NCBI GenBank assembly: GCA_025453855.1
Contig: JALOPO010000051.1
Location: 1 to 12,773, forward strand
DNA length: 12,773 nucleotides
Direction of reading: 5' to 3'
DNA from: Gemmatimonadaceae bacterium
GTDB taxonomy: Bacteria; Gemmatimonadota; Gemmatimonadetes; Gemmatimonadales; Gemmatimonadaceae
Each line of letters opens with the position of its first letter. Position 1 is the stretch's first letter. Below, piece by piece: positions 6,591 through 12,773 of the stretch. The notes below the pieces were generated by a model. That model worked only from the letters and a program-made list of their open reading frames with translations. It did no database searches and was not told where the DNA came from. A program made the translations under genes and the position numbers.

Positions 6591-8032
6591 CGCCCGCTCC
6601 CCGCCGGCGCGATGGCCAGCGTCCAGGCGGGCGCATCGGCGAGCGTCGCGGGAAGCGTGATCGTCACCGCGCCGTTGTTCACCGTGGCCGGCAGCGTGCC
6701 GCGCGCGCCGAGGAGCCGCACGCGCACCGCGCTCGCCGTCGTCACGCTGTCGAGCGTGATCGTCCCCGTGGCCGGCCTGTCGAGGAGCACCGCGTACAGC
6801 GTCCCCGCCTTCGTGGTGAAGCGCACGCGCGCGTCGCCCACCTTCGCCTCGGCGCGCGAGAACGGGCGCGTGCCGTGGATCGCCTCGCCGTTCGTGCGCA
6901 GCCACGCACCGAGCCCCTCCAGCCGCTCGAGCTGTCCGCGCGGGATCGTGCCGTCGGCCTCGGGGCCGACGTTGAGCAGCAGGTTGCCGTTCTTGCTCAC
7001 GATGTCGACGAACGAGTCCACGAGGTCGTTCACGCTCAGGAACTGCGCCGCGTCCTCGGCCCGGTTGAAGCCGAAGCTGGCGCCGATGCCGCGCGTCGCC
7101 TCCCACTTCTGCCGCGAGATCGTGTCGACCACCGCGTACTCGGGGGTCGTGAAGTCGAAGTGCTCCGGCTGGAGCATGTTGAAGCGGTTGTTGATGACGC
7201 CGTTCGGGAACCTGTTGTAGTAGTCGGCGAAGAGCCGCTTCGCATCGGCGCGTCCGGGGAAGCCGATGTCGTTCCAGAGCACCGCCGGCTGGTAGCGGTC
7301 GATCAGCTCGCGCCACTGCGCCTCGGCGTAGGCCGCATAGGCGCTGTCCTGCGGGATGTTGCTGATGAGGGTCGGGAAGTCGGTGATGGCCGCCGGATTG
7401 AACGTCCAGTCGAGCCCACCCGAGTAGTAGAGCCCCATCTCCATCCCCTGCGCGCGCACGGCGCGCGTGAGCTCCCCCACGAGGTCGCGCCGGCTCTGCC
7501 AGTCGGCGCGCTTCGGGTTCGGCACGCGGCTCGGCCAGAGCGTGTAGCCGTCGTGGTGCTTGGTGGTGAGCACCACGTAGCGCGCCCCGACGCGCTTGAA
7601 GAGCGCCGCCCACTCGTCCGGCTTCCAGCGTGCGGTGGCCGAGTCGAACATCGGCTTGAAGTCCGCGTAGCTGCGCGTTCCCCACGTCTTCGCGTGGTAG
7701 GCCTGGGTCGCGCTCCCGGGCACCTTGAGCGAGTTCTCGTACCACTCGGCGTAGGCGTTGCTCCTGAACCACTGCGGCCAGAGGTTCTTCGCCATCACCT
7801 CCGGGAGCGACGGATGCTCGGTGGTCGCCCACCCGGGGACGGAGTAGAGCCCCCAGTGGATGAAGATCCCGAGCTTGCCGTCGTCGAACCACGCGGGCAG
7901 CGGATGCGTCGCGAGCGAGGCGCGCGTGGGCTGGTAGGTCGCCGCGGGGGCCTGGGCCCGGATGGCGCGCGACGGGACGGCCAGCGCGGCAGCGAGCGCC
8001 GGGACCGCGGGAAGCAGGCGGAGGAGACGCAC
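6587..8032 (-). CDS. Secreted alpha-L-fucosidase, glycoside hydrolase family 29
   Basis: GH29 enzymes release L-fucose from glycans by a retaining mechanism. From the chosen GTG (8032-8030) the protein has 481 residues and starts with a signal peptide: basic RLLR, a hydrophobic Ala/Leu core, and likely cleavage after AIRA (residue 26). The catalytic barrel shows LGIFIHWGLYSVPGW, EWYENSL, VLTTKHHDGYTLWPS, GLYYSGGLDW and the nucleophile motif LWNDIGFPG (Asp255). It ends with NGNLLLNVGPEADGTIPRGQ and a short C-terminal beta domain. The frame is open upstream to 8311, but that would run through the operator and the divergent promoter region, so the internal start is preferred; it has no clear Shine-Dalgarno. 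This is the first gene of the operon and supplies the sugar that the downstream genes process. Export to periplasm or outside is inferred from the signal peptide. Confidence 0.93.
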   Translation of the reverse strand: MRLLRLLPAVPALAAALAVPSRAIRAQAPAATYQPTRASLATHPLPAWFDDGKLGIFIHWGLYSVPGWATTEHPSLPEVMAKNLWPQWFRSNAYAEWYENSLKVPGSATQAYHAKTWGTRSYADFKPMFDSATARWKPDEWAALFKRVGARYVVLTTKHHDGYTLWPSRVPNPKRADWQSRRDLVGELTRAVRAQGMEMGLYYSGGLDWTFNPAAITDFPTLISNIPQDSAYAAYAEAQWRELIDRYQPAVLWNDIGFPGRADAKRLFADYYNRFPNGVINNRFNMLQPEHFDFTTPEYAVVDTISRQKWEATRGIGASFGFNRAEDAAQFLSVNDLVDSFVDIVSKNGNLLLNVGPEADGTIPRGQLERLEGLGAWLRTNGEAIHGTRPFSRAEAKVGDARVRFTTKAGTLYAVLLDRPATGTITLDSVTTASAVRVRLLGARGTLPATVNNGAVTITLPATLADAPAWTLAIAPAGSGR

Positions 8033-8133
8033 GAGCGAGGGGGCAGGGAGGGGGCGGCGTTCGGCGCCGTCCGGGATGAGCGCGTCGCGGCATCGCGGCG
8101 TGCCCTGACCGGGGCGGTCGGGCGTGGCGGAGT

Positions 8134-8161
8134 ATGGTAACGTTACCGCGCAGCGGTGCAA
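8134..8161 (-). promoter_or_regulatory. Possible promoter of the fucosidase operon
   Basis: On the minus strand TTGCAC (8161-8156) and TACCAT (8139-8134) are separated by 16 bp and could act as -35 and -10 elements. The operator lies in the spacer and -10, a common repression layout. Matches to consensus are weak (3/6 and 4/6), and sigma preferences in this organism are unknown. A start near 8126 would leave a leader of about 95 nt before the GTG. Confidence 0.3.
8136..8147. promoter_or_regulatory. LacI-family operator
   Basis: GGTAACGTTACC is a perfect 12-bp palindrome with the central CG typical of LacI-family sites. It lies between the divergent fucosidase operon and the LacI-type regulator gene, and I saw no other copy in the window. 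The regulator next to it is the obvious ligand, so it probably controls both the operon and itself. Its overlap with the proposed operon promoter implies repression. Confidence 0.85.
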
Positions 8162-8175
8162 CGGGGGTGCACCGC
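8153..8175. repeat. 8-bp inverted repeat beside the operator
   Basis: GCGGTGCA (8153-8160) and TGCACCGC (8168-8175) are perfect reverse complements around the 7-nt spacer ACGGGGG. The repeat starts 5 nt after the operator. It could bind a second regulator, or fold as a hairpin in the leader of the LacI-type gene transcript. It also overlaps the proposed -35 of the operon promoter. Function is unknown. Confidence 0.55.
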
Positions 8176-8297
8176 CTCCACCGCACGGCCCCGCACGCCG
8201 CGCGCGACAGGGACACGTCTCCAACCCGCAGTGGCGGTGCCATGCCCGCTGCCACCACCTTGCCCCCTCCCCCCTCGTCCGCCCCGCACGCCCGAGC

Positions 8298-9290
8298 ATG
8301 GCCAACATCATCGACGTCGCCCGCGCCGCGAGCGTCAGCCCGATGACCGTCTCCCGCTACTTCAACGCCCCGGAGCGCCTGCGCCCCGAGACGCGCGAGC
8401 GCGTGCGCCAGGCCGTCGAGACGCTCCGCTACGTCCCCAACGAGGCCGCCCGTTCGCTCGTCCGCGGCGCCACGCACTCCGTGGCGCTCGTCGTCCCCGA
8501 CCTCTCCAACCCGTTCTTCACCGCCGTCTCGCGCGGCGTCGAGGGGCGCGCCAGCGACGCCGGCTACACGCTCATCGTCGCCAACACCGGCGAGGACGGC
8601 GACCGCGAACGCACGCACCTCGAGGCGCTCCTCCGCCGGCGCGTCGATGGTCTCCTGCGCGCCCCGGTCGCCACCGGCGGCAGCGCCGACCCCTCGCTCC
8701 GCCTCCGTCGTCCCGCGCAGGTCCTCATCGACCGCCGCGTCCCCGCACCGCACGCCGACGTCATCGTCAGCGACTCGTTCGACGGCGGACGCCAGCTCGT
8801 CGAGCACCTCGTCGCGCAGGGCTACCGCGACATCGCCTTCCTCGGCGGCACCCCCGGCGTCTCGTCGCTCGAGGATCGCCTCAACGGCTATCGCATCGCC
8901 ATGCAGGGCGCCGGCCTCGTGCCGCGCGCCGCGCTCGGTCGCTTCGACCGGGCCAGCGGCGAGCGCCTCGTCGACGAGCTCGTGGCGACACGCACGCTCC
9001 CCGAGGCGATCGTCGCCGCCAACAACCTCGTCGCCATCGGCGCCCTCACCGCGCTCCGACGCCATGGCCTCGACGTCCCGCGCGACGTCGCCGTCGTCGC
9101 CTTCGGCGACATCGAACTGGCGGCCGCCATCGATCCCTTCCTCACCGTGATCGCGCATCCGGCCGAGCGCATGGGCGCCCTCGCCTTCGACCTCCTCCTC
9201 GATCGCATGCGCGGCTACGAAGGGCCGCCGCGCGTGCAGGTCCTTCCCGTCGAACTCGTCGTCCGGCGCAGCGCGATCCGCGCGCGCTGA
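8298..9290 (+). CDS. LacI-family transcriptional regulator, probable repressor of the fucose operon
   Basis: The protein has 330 residues, normal for the family. The N-terminal helix-turn-helix reads MANIIDVARAASVSPMTVSR, followed by YFNAPERLRPETRERV and the hinge helix region YVPNEAARSLV. The periplasmic-binding-protein-like sensor domain begins with SVALVVPDLSNPFFTAVSRGVE and includes ANTGEDGDRERTHLEALLRRRVDGLL, YRDIAFLGG, DRLNGYRIAM, IVAANNLVAIGAL and DVAVVAFGDIELA near the end. Ligand specificity cannot be read, but position suggests L-fucose or a pathway intermediate. The ATG at 8298 is chosen because the HTH begins immediately; the frame is open upstream to 8124 across the operator. The gene is divergent from the operon, and the shared operator suggests autoregulation. 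The L,D-transpeptidase gene begins 34 nt downstream and may be co-transcribed. Confidence 0.93.
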   Translation: MANIIDVARAASVSPMTVSRYFNAPERLRPETRERVRQAVETLRYVPNEAARSLVRGATHSVALVVPDLSNPFFTAVSRGVEGRASDAGYTLIVANTGEDGDRERTHLEALLRRRVDGLLRAPVATGGSADPSLRLRRPAQVLIDRRVPAPHADVIVSDSFDGGRQLVEHLVAQGYRDIAFLGGTPGVSSLEDRLNGYRIAMQGAGLVPRAALGRFDRASGERLVDELVATRTLPEAIVAANNLVAIGALTALRRHGLDVPRDVAVVAFGDIELAAAIDPFLTVIAHPAERMGALAFDLLLDRMRGYEGPPRVQVLPVELVVRRSAIRAR

Positions 9291-9324
9291 CGGCGCCCCT
9301 CCGAGTCCGCGTCCGCTCTCGTCC

Positions 9325-10953
9325 ATGCTCCATCGCGCCCTGGAGCGCGCGCGCCGCGCGCCCCGCACGATCGCCCTCGCGCTCGCCACCACGATCGTCG
9401 CACTCCCGGCCCGCACGTCGGCACAGGGCACGGCGTCGTGGACCACGTGGCGCGATGCCGCCCCGGCCCTCGATTCGCTCCACGCCGCCGACCCCGCGCC
9501 GCTCTGGCTCGTCGACTGCATTCCCACCGCGCAGGCGCGTGCCCTCGTGCGCTGGCTCGCGCGCGTCGACTCGCTCGGCCTCGCGCCGCGCGACTTCGAC
9601 GCGACCGGCAATGCCGCGCGCCTCGATCGACTCGATCGCGAGCGCTGCACCGCGGGCGAGGCGGTCGTGCGCGACACCGATCGCGCGCTCAGCGCGGCCG
9701 CGGTGCGTGCGGTGCGCGCGCTCTGGCTCGGGCGTGTGAATGCGCGCGAGGCGCACGCCGACCTCCGCTTCCCGCGCCAGGTGATCGATCGCGCCGGCTT
9801 CGTGCGCGGCCTCGCCGCCACCGGCAACGTGGGCGCCGACCTCGCCGCGCTCGAGCCGCCGTTCGCGCCGTACCAGTGGCTCGTCGCCGCGCTGCATCGC
9901 TATCGCACGCTCGCCGCCGACACCACGCTCGCCATGCCGCGACGTCCCGCGACGCTCCCGCTCCGCCCCGGCGACCCGTACGAGGACGCCGAGCTGCTGC
10001 GCCGCAAGCTGGTCGCGGTGCAGGACCTCGCGGCCGGCGAGGGGAGCGGTGCGACCTACGACAGCGCACTCGTGGCGGCGGTGCGTCGCTTCCAGCGGCG
10101 GCACGGGCAGCGCGCCGACGGCGTGATCGGCCCCGCGACCTGGGCGCGACTCGTGCGCCCGTTCGGCCAGCGCATCCGCCAGATCGAGCTCGCGCTCGAG
10201 CGCTTCCGCTGGCTCCCGCGCAGCTTCGCGGGCGAGCCGATCCTCGTGAACCTCCCCGAGTTCACGCTCTACGCCTTCCGCGCCATGGGGCGCGACACCG
10301 TCGCCGCCGACACGATGAACGTCGTCATCGGCCGCGCCTACAAGTCGCAGACGCCGGTCTTCACGGGCGAGATGAGCTATCTCGTCTTCAGCCCGTTCTG
10401 GGAGGTGCCGCCGGGCATCGGCGTGCGCGAGATCCGCCCGAAGGCGCTGCGCGGCGGCGCTGCGTACCTGGCGCGCAACGACTACATCCTCGCCTCCACC
10501 GCCACCGGCGCCACGGTGCCGAGCACCGCCGCCAACATCGCGCGCATCGGTCGCGGCGTGCGCGTGCGACAGCTCCCCGGCCCCGGCAACTCGCTCGGCG
10601 GCGTGAAGTTCATGTTCCCGAACGAGTTCAACGTCTACCTGCACGACACGCCGTCACGGCGCCTCTTCGAGGAGGCGCAGCGCGACTACAGCCACGGCTG
10701 CGTGCGCGTCGCCGATCCTGCCGGACTGGCCGCCTTCGTGCTCCGCGACGAGCGCGGCGACTGGACCCCCGACGCGATCCACGCCGCCATGACGGCGGGA
10801 CGCGAGCGGCGCGTCCCGCTCGCGCGCCCGCATCCCGTCTTCATCATCTACGCCACCGCGGTGCCGCGTCGCGACGGGAGCGTGCGCTTCCTCGACGATG
10901 TCTACGGCCTCGACGCCGAACTCGAGACGCTCCTCGCGCGCGCGCCGCGCTGA
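9325..10953 (+). CDS. L,D-transpeptidase, YcbB/LdtD-like, exported
   Basis: This enzyme forms 3-3 cross-links in peptidoglycan, or attaches proteins to it, in the periplasm. It has 542 residues. A signal peptide (basic Arg-rich start, core IALALATTIVAL, likely cleavage after TSA at residue 33) precedes an alpha-helical scaffold region as in YcbB (about 50-220). A peptidoglycan-binding domain follows (about 245-280: AVRRFQRRHGQRADGVIGPATW). The catalytic YkuD domain runs from about residue 305 and contains NVVIGRAYKSQTPVF, FSPFWEVPPGI, LPGPGNSLGGVKFMFPN, YLHDTPSRRLF and the active site SHGCVRV with His457 and Cys459. All catalytic residues are present and the frame is intact. No good ribosome site precedes the ATG. 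It has no evident functional tie to fucose use; it is probably a housekeeping neighbour, perhaps read through from the regulator gene. Confidence 0.93.
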   Translation: MLHRALERARRAPRTIALALATTIVALPARTSAQGTASWTTWRDAAPALDSLHAADPAPLWLVDCIPTAQARALVRWLARVDSLGLAPRDFDATGNAARLDRLDRERCTAGEAVVRDTDRALSAAAVRAVRALWLGRVNAREAHADLRFPRQVIDRAGFVRGLAATGNVGADLAALEPPFAPYQWLVAALHRYRTLAADTTLAMPRRPATLPLRPGDPYEDAELLRRKLVAVQDLAAGEGSGATYDSALVAAVRRFQRRHGQRADGVIGPATWARLVRPFGQRIRQIELALERFRWLPRSFAGEPILVNLPEFTLYAFRAMGRDTVAADTMNVVIGRAYKSQTPVFTGEMSYLVFSPFWEVPPGIGVREIRPKALRGGAAYLARNDYILASTATGATVPSTAANIARIGRGVRVRQLPGPGNSLGGVKFMFPNEFNVYLHDTPSRRLFEEAQRDYSHGCVRVADPAGLAAFVLRDERGDWTPDAIHAAMTAGRERRVPLARPHPVFIIYATAVPRRDGSVRFLDDVYGLDAELETLLARAPR

Positions 10954-10967
10954 CCGCGCGCGCCGCG
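10937..10967. repeat. 13-bp direct repeat across the end of the L,D-transpeptidase gene
   Basis: CGCGCGCGCCGCG occurs at 10937-10949 and 10955-10967, on either side of the TGA stop. The copies also contain GCGCGCG/CGCGCGC arms that could fold as a GC-rich hairpin between the convergent genes, which end only 21 nt apart. No T-tract follows, so I do not call a terminator. Confidence 0.5.
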
Positions 10968-10974
10968 GCGGCCC

Positions 10975-11961
10975 TCAGATGCGGCGCCCGGGGAGCGTCA
11001 CCGTCTTGCGCTCGTAGCCCGTCGGCAGCGCGAATCGTGCCGCGTCGGGGACGTCGGTGCGCACCTCGGTCACCTGCATCGACGTCGTCTCGCGCTCGGT
11101 GCCGTCCTCGTCGGTCTCCTCGCTCGTCACGTCCACCTGCAGCGGCGCGCCGCGAAAGAGCGCCGCCCGCGCCCGCGCGAGGTTGTCGCGGTGCGTGGCG
11201 TCGAAGAGCGTCCCGGTCGATGCCGCGCCGAGCATCATGTCGGCGAGCGGATTGGCGCGGACGCCGTGCTCCACCGGCACGCGCAGGTCGGTGGTCACGA
11301 TCATCGTCGATGCCGCCGCCTCGAAGCCCATCGCCCGCACCTTCTGCGTGTAGCGCTCCACGATGCGGAACCGCTTGGTGGGGATTCCCGCCACCAGGCC
11401 ACCGTCGCCCATGGCCGCGGCGCGGATCCCGGCGTCGGCGACGCGGATCTGCACCACCGGCGCCACGTAGCCCATCACCGTCCCGAGCACGTGCACGAAG
11501 TCGCCGCTGGGCAGCACGTCGATGCGGCGCTCCTCGTCATTCACGATGTAGAGCGCGCCGCTGCGCTGGTCGAGGAGCATCCAGCTCGACCGGCCGCCGT
11601 CGCGCGTGCGCGCACGCGCCGGTCGCCGCTCGGTGTCGCGCGCCGCGTCGTGCGTGCGGTCGCGCACCGACCGCCGGCCCGACGATTCGCCACCGAGGCG
11701 GATGCCGATGTCGCCGCTCGATTCGATGCGCACCCACGGCCCGTTCCACTCCACCGTGCCGGTGCTCGCGTCACCATCGCTCTCGCGCAGCTGGAAGCGG
11801 TAGCTCCCGGCCGATGGCACCGCCGGGGCGAGCACCGAGGGCGAGGCCGCGGTAGCCGGCACGGGGCGGGCCACCTGCGCGCCGGCGAGCGCGGGCGCGA
11901 GCGTGGTCGCCGCGGCGATCAGGGCGTGGCGAAGGCGGACGGGGCGGATCGGTGCAGGCAT
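10975..11961 (-). CDS. Secreted protein, DUF4412-like
   Basis: This protein has 328 residues from ATG 11961-11959. GGAG lies upstream at suitable spacing, and a signal peptide follows directly: MPAPIRPVRLRHALIAAATT, then ending APALAGA before Gln. The mature part begins with beta-rich sequence (SYRFQLRESDGDAS, TGTVEWNGPWVRIES). An Arg/Asp-rich low-complexity linker follows (about residues 85-120), then WMLLDQRSGALYIVNDEERRIDVL and GIPTKRFRIVERYTQKVRAMGF. The C-terminal QVTEVRTDVPDAARFALPTGYERK resembles the closing segment of DUF4412 proteins, which are thought to be periplasmic or outer-membrane-associated; no enzymatic motif is visible. The open frame extends to 12318, but the upstream part lacks such features and crosses a divergent control region. 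It converges on the L,D-transpeptidase gene. The family label is by pattern memory only. Confidence 0.75.
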   Translation of the reverse strand: MPAPIRPVRLRHALIAAATTLAPALAGAQVARPVPATAASPSVLAPAVPSAGSYRFQLRESDGDASTGTVEWNGPWVRIESSGDIGIRLGGESSGRRSVRDRTHDAARDTERRPARARTRDGGRSSWMLLDQRSGALYIVNDEERRIDVLPSGDFVHVLGTVMGYVAPVVQIRVADAGIRAAAMGDGGLVAGIPTKRFRIVERYTQKVRAMGFEAAASTMIVTTDLRVPVEHGVRANPLADMMLGAASTGTLFDATHRDNLARARAALFRGAPLQVDVTSEETDEDGTERETTSMQVTEVRTDVPDAARFALPTGYERKTVTLPGRRI

Positions 11962-12034
11962 GCGCGGGGCTCCGGAGGGTCGGATGGCAGCGTCCCGTAC
12001 GCCCCCGCACCGATGGTGGTTTCGCGCCTCGTGC

Positions 12035-12074
12035 ATTGCCCATGGCGTATGGCGATTGCCCACGGCGTGTGGCT
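12035..12074. repeat. 20-bp imperfect tandem repeat in a divergent intergenic region
   Basis: ATTGCCCATGGCGTATGGCG (12035-12054) is followed directly by ATTGCCCACGGCGTGTGGCT (12055-12074), matching at 17 of 20 positions. The pair is flanked by GTGCAT (12031-12036) and ATGCAC (12078-12083), which are reverse complements. The 20-bp period is close to two helical turns, so two protein copies could bind on one DNA face. It lies between the divergent DUF4412-like and HNH genes (11962-12106), where no other feature was seen. Confidence 0.6.
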
Positions 12075-12106
12075 CCCATGCACGACGCGTTGGCAGATCT
12101 CGACGC

Positions 12107-12490
12107 ATGCTGGAGCCGTCCGAGCGTGGCGTCGTCTCGCAGACGCCGCCCGAAAGTCCCGCCCTCCCCGCCCAGGCCGCCCGTCCCGGCGACGCACGCC
12201 TGCCGGGGACGATGGCGTCGGGTGAGCCGTTCCCCGACCGCATCGTCGATGCCGTCTGGGAGCGTGCCGCCGAGATCCCCGGCTTCGATCCGCAGCTCTG
12301 GCGCCTGGACGCCCGCAACGAGGCGATCTGCCGCTTCGATCACGGCGTCACCGGGACGCCGTTCGGCTGGGAGATCGATCACGTCGTCCCGGTGTCGCTC
12401 GGCGGGACGGACGCCCTCGCCAACCTGCAGGCGCTGCGCATCGCCACCAACCGGCGCAAAGGAGACACCTGGCCATGGCATGGTCCCTGA
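12107..12490 (+). CDS. Small HNH endonuclease domain protein
   Basis: The protein has 127 residues from the chosen ATG at 12107. An Ala/Pro-rich start of about 35 residues leads into FPDRIVDAVWERAAEIPGFDPQLWRLDARNEAICRFDH, then the HNH core: WEIDHVVPVSLGGTDALANL, QALRIATNRRKGD. The DH of IDHVVP is the metal/catalytic His region, the Asn of ALANLQ is the middle N, and the final NRRKGD takes the place of the last His region as in many compact HNH proteins. The architecture matches short stand-alone HNH proteins of about 90-120 residues. A second ATG at 12212 would give a 92-residue form containing the whole conserved part and may be the true start; neither start has a strong ribosome site. No partner gene (restriction, phage or toxin immunity) is visible, so its role is unknown. 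Confidence 0.8.
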   Translation: MLEPSERGVVSQTPPESPALPAQAARPGDARLPGTMASGEPFPDRIVDAVWERAAEIPGFDPQLWRLDARNEAICRFDHGVTGTPFGWEIDHVVPVSLGGTDALANLQALRIATNRRKGDTWPWHGP

Positions 12491-12579
12491 CGTCGCCCGC
12501 CACGCCATCCGACGTGGGTGGGGATAGCTTTGCCACCGGACGCGGCGCCACGCCGCGCCACGCTCCCCCTCTCGCCGCG

Positions 12580-12773
12580 ATGCCGACCGACCAGCCCTGG
12601 TGGAGCGCGTACGCCGCCGACCGCGCGATCCGCGATATGCGCGGGCGCACGGCGACCAGGCGACGGCCACGGCGCTGAGCGGCGGGACGATGTCCGCCGA
12701 CGATCCGGCGACGGTCGCGGCGATCCGCGCCGTCCGTGCGCTGGACACGTCGGAGGTGCCCGGCGTGCGGCGC
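12580..12773 (+). CDS. Unrecognised, possibly frameshifted coding stretch (partial at the right edge)
   Basis: I do not recognise this gene. An ATG at 12580 opens a 32-codon frame reading MPTDQPWWSAYAADRAIRDM and stops at 12678. An overlapping frame reads AHGDQATATALSGGTMSADD from 12645, then PATVAAIRAVRALD, and stays open to the window end; it has its own ATG at 12690. Both parts look like natural protein composition and would join after DMRG if one base were missing near 12643. The short ORF may be a separate peptide, the ATG at 12690 may start an independent gene, or this may be one gene with an indel. The 12491-12579 spacer shows nothing I can name. Confidence 0.3.

Noticed and set aside
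8033..8311. Extended fucosidase N-terminus starting at 8311
   Set aside because: It would translate across the operator and divergent promoter and bury the signal peptide behind about 90 residues without family support.
6258..9827. Very long minus-strand open frame of 1189 codons
   Set aside because: Only its last 110 codons match a known family (mutarotase). The rest is antisense or out of frame to the fucosidase, LacI and L,D-transpeptidase genes and shows low-complexity Arg/Ala composition, an effect of high GC.
9142..10644. 500-codon minus-strand frame opposite the L,D-transpeptidase
   Set aside because: It has no recognisable motif, while the opposite strand carries a complete catalytic domain.
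10954..10974. Intrinsic terminator between the convergent genes
   Set aside because: The sequence is GC-rich with possible hairpin arms but has no T-tract on either strand.
9438..11855. 805-codon plus-strand open frame
   Set aside because: It runs out of frame through the L,D-transpeptidase and antisense to the DUF4412-like gene, with Arg-rich nonsense composition.
1..12773. CRISPR arrays, tRNA or rRNA genes, insertion sequences
   Set aside because: No regular repeat-spacer pattern, tRNA-like fold, rRNA sequence or transposase was seen by eye on either strand.

Overview
The window is very GC-rich DNA with compact bacterial gene layout. Its gene content (L,D-transpeptidase, secreted alpha-fucosidase, LacI regulator, non-phosphorylating sugar catabolism) and high GC fit a soil-type Gram-negative bacterium. 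Gemmatimonadota is my best guess, from general style only; no rRNA or marker gene is present to confirm it.

Positions 1-8032, minus strand, look like one long operon for deoxy-sugar use, most likely L-fucose. In transcription order it encodes: a secreted GH29 alpha-L-fucosidase; a RhaM-type sugar mutarotase (apparently starting at CTG and overlapping the fucosidase stop by 4 nt); an SDR dehydrogenase; an FAH-family diketo-acid hydrolase; an amidohydrolase of the sugar-lactonase type; a SAF-domain small subunit and a UxaA-type large subunit of a sugar-acid dehydratase; and an RbsA-type ABC ATPase with an RbsC-type permease that runs off the left edge. Most junctions overlap by a few bases (ATGA, GTGA, CTGA), so the genes should be translationally coupled. 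The set matches the non-phosphorylating route fucoside -> L-fucose -> lactone -> L-fuconate -> 2-keto-3-deoxy-L-fuconate -> 2,4-diketo acid -> pyruvate + lactate. A dedicated L-fucose dehydrogenase and the ABC sugar-binding protein are not seen.

The main surprise is that two genes in the middle of this operon are broken. The amidohydrolase changes reading frame twice (near 4155 and 3938) and the UxaA-type large subunit once (near 3100). At each point family-conserved residues are absent, so these look like small internal deletions rather than single-base slips. The flanking operon genes look intact.

Positions 8033-8297 are a divergent control region. It holds a perfect LacI-type operator (GGTAACGTTACC) and a second inverted repeat beside it. 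A LacI-family regulator (8298-9290, plus) follows, then a secreted YcbB-like L,D-transpeptidase (9325-10953, plus). Convergent to that, 21 nt away, is a secreted DUF4412-like protein (10975-11961, minus). Between it and a small HNH nuclease gene (12107-12490, plus) lies a divergent region with a 20-bp imperfect tandem repeat. The right end (12491-12773) holds an unrecognised, possibly frameshifted coding stretch.
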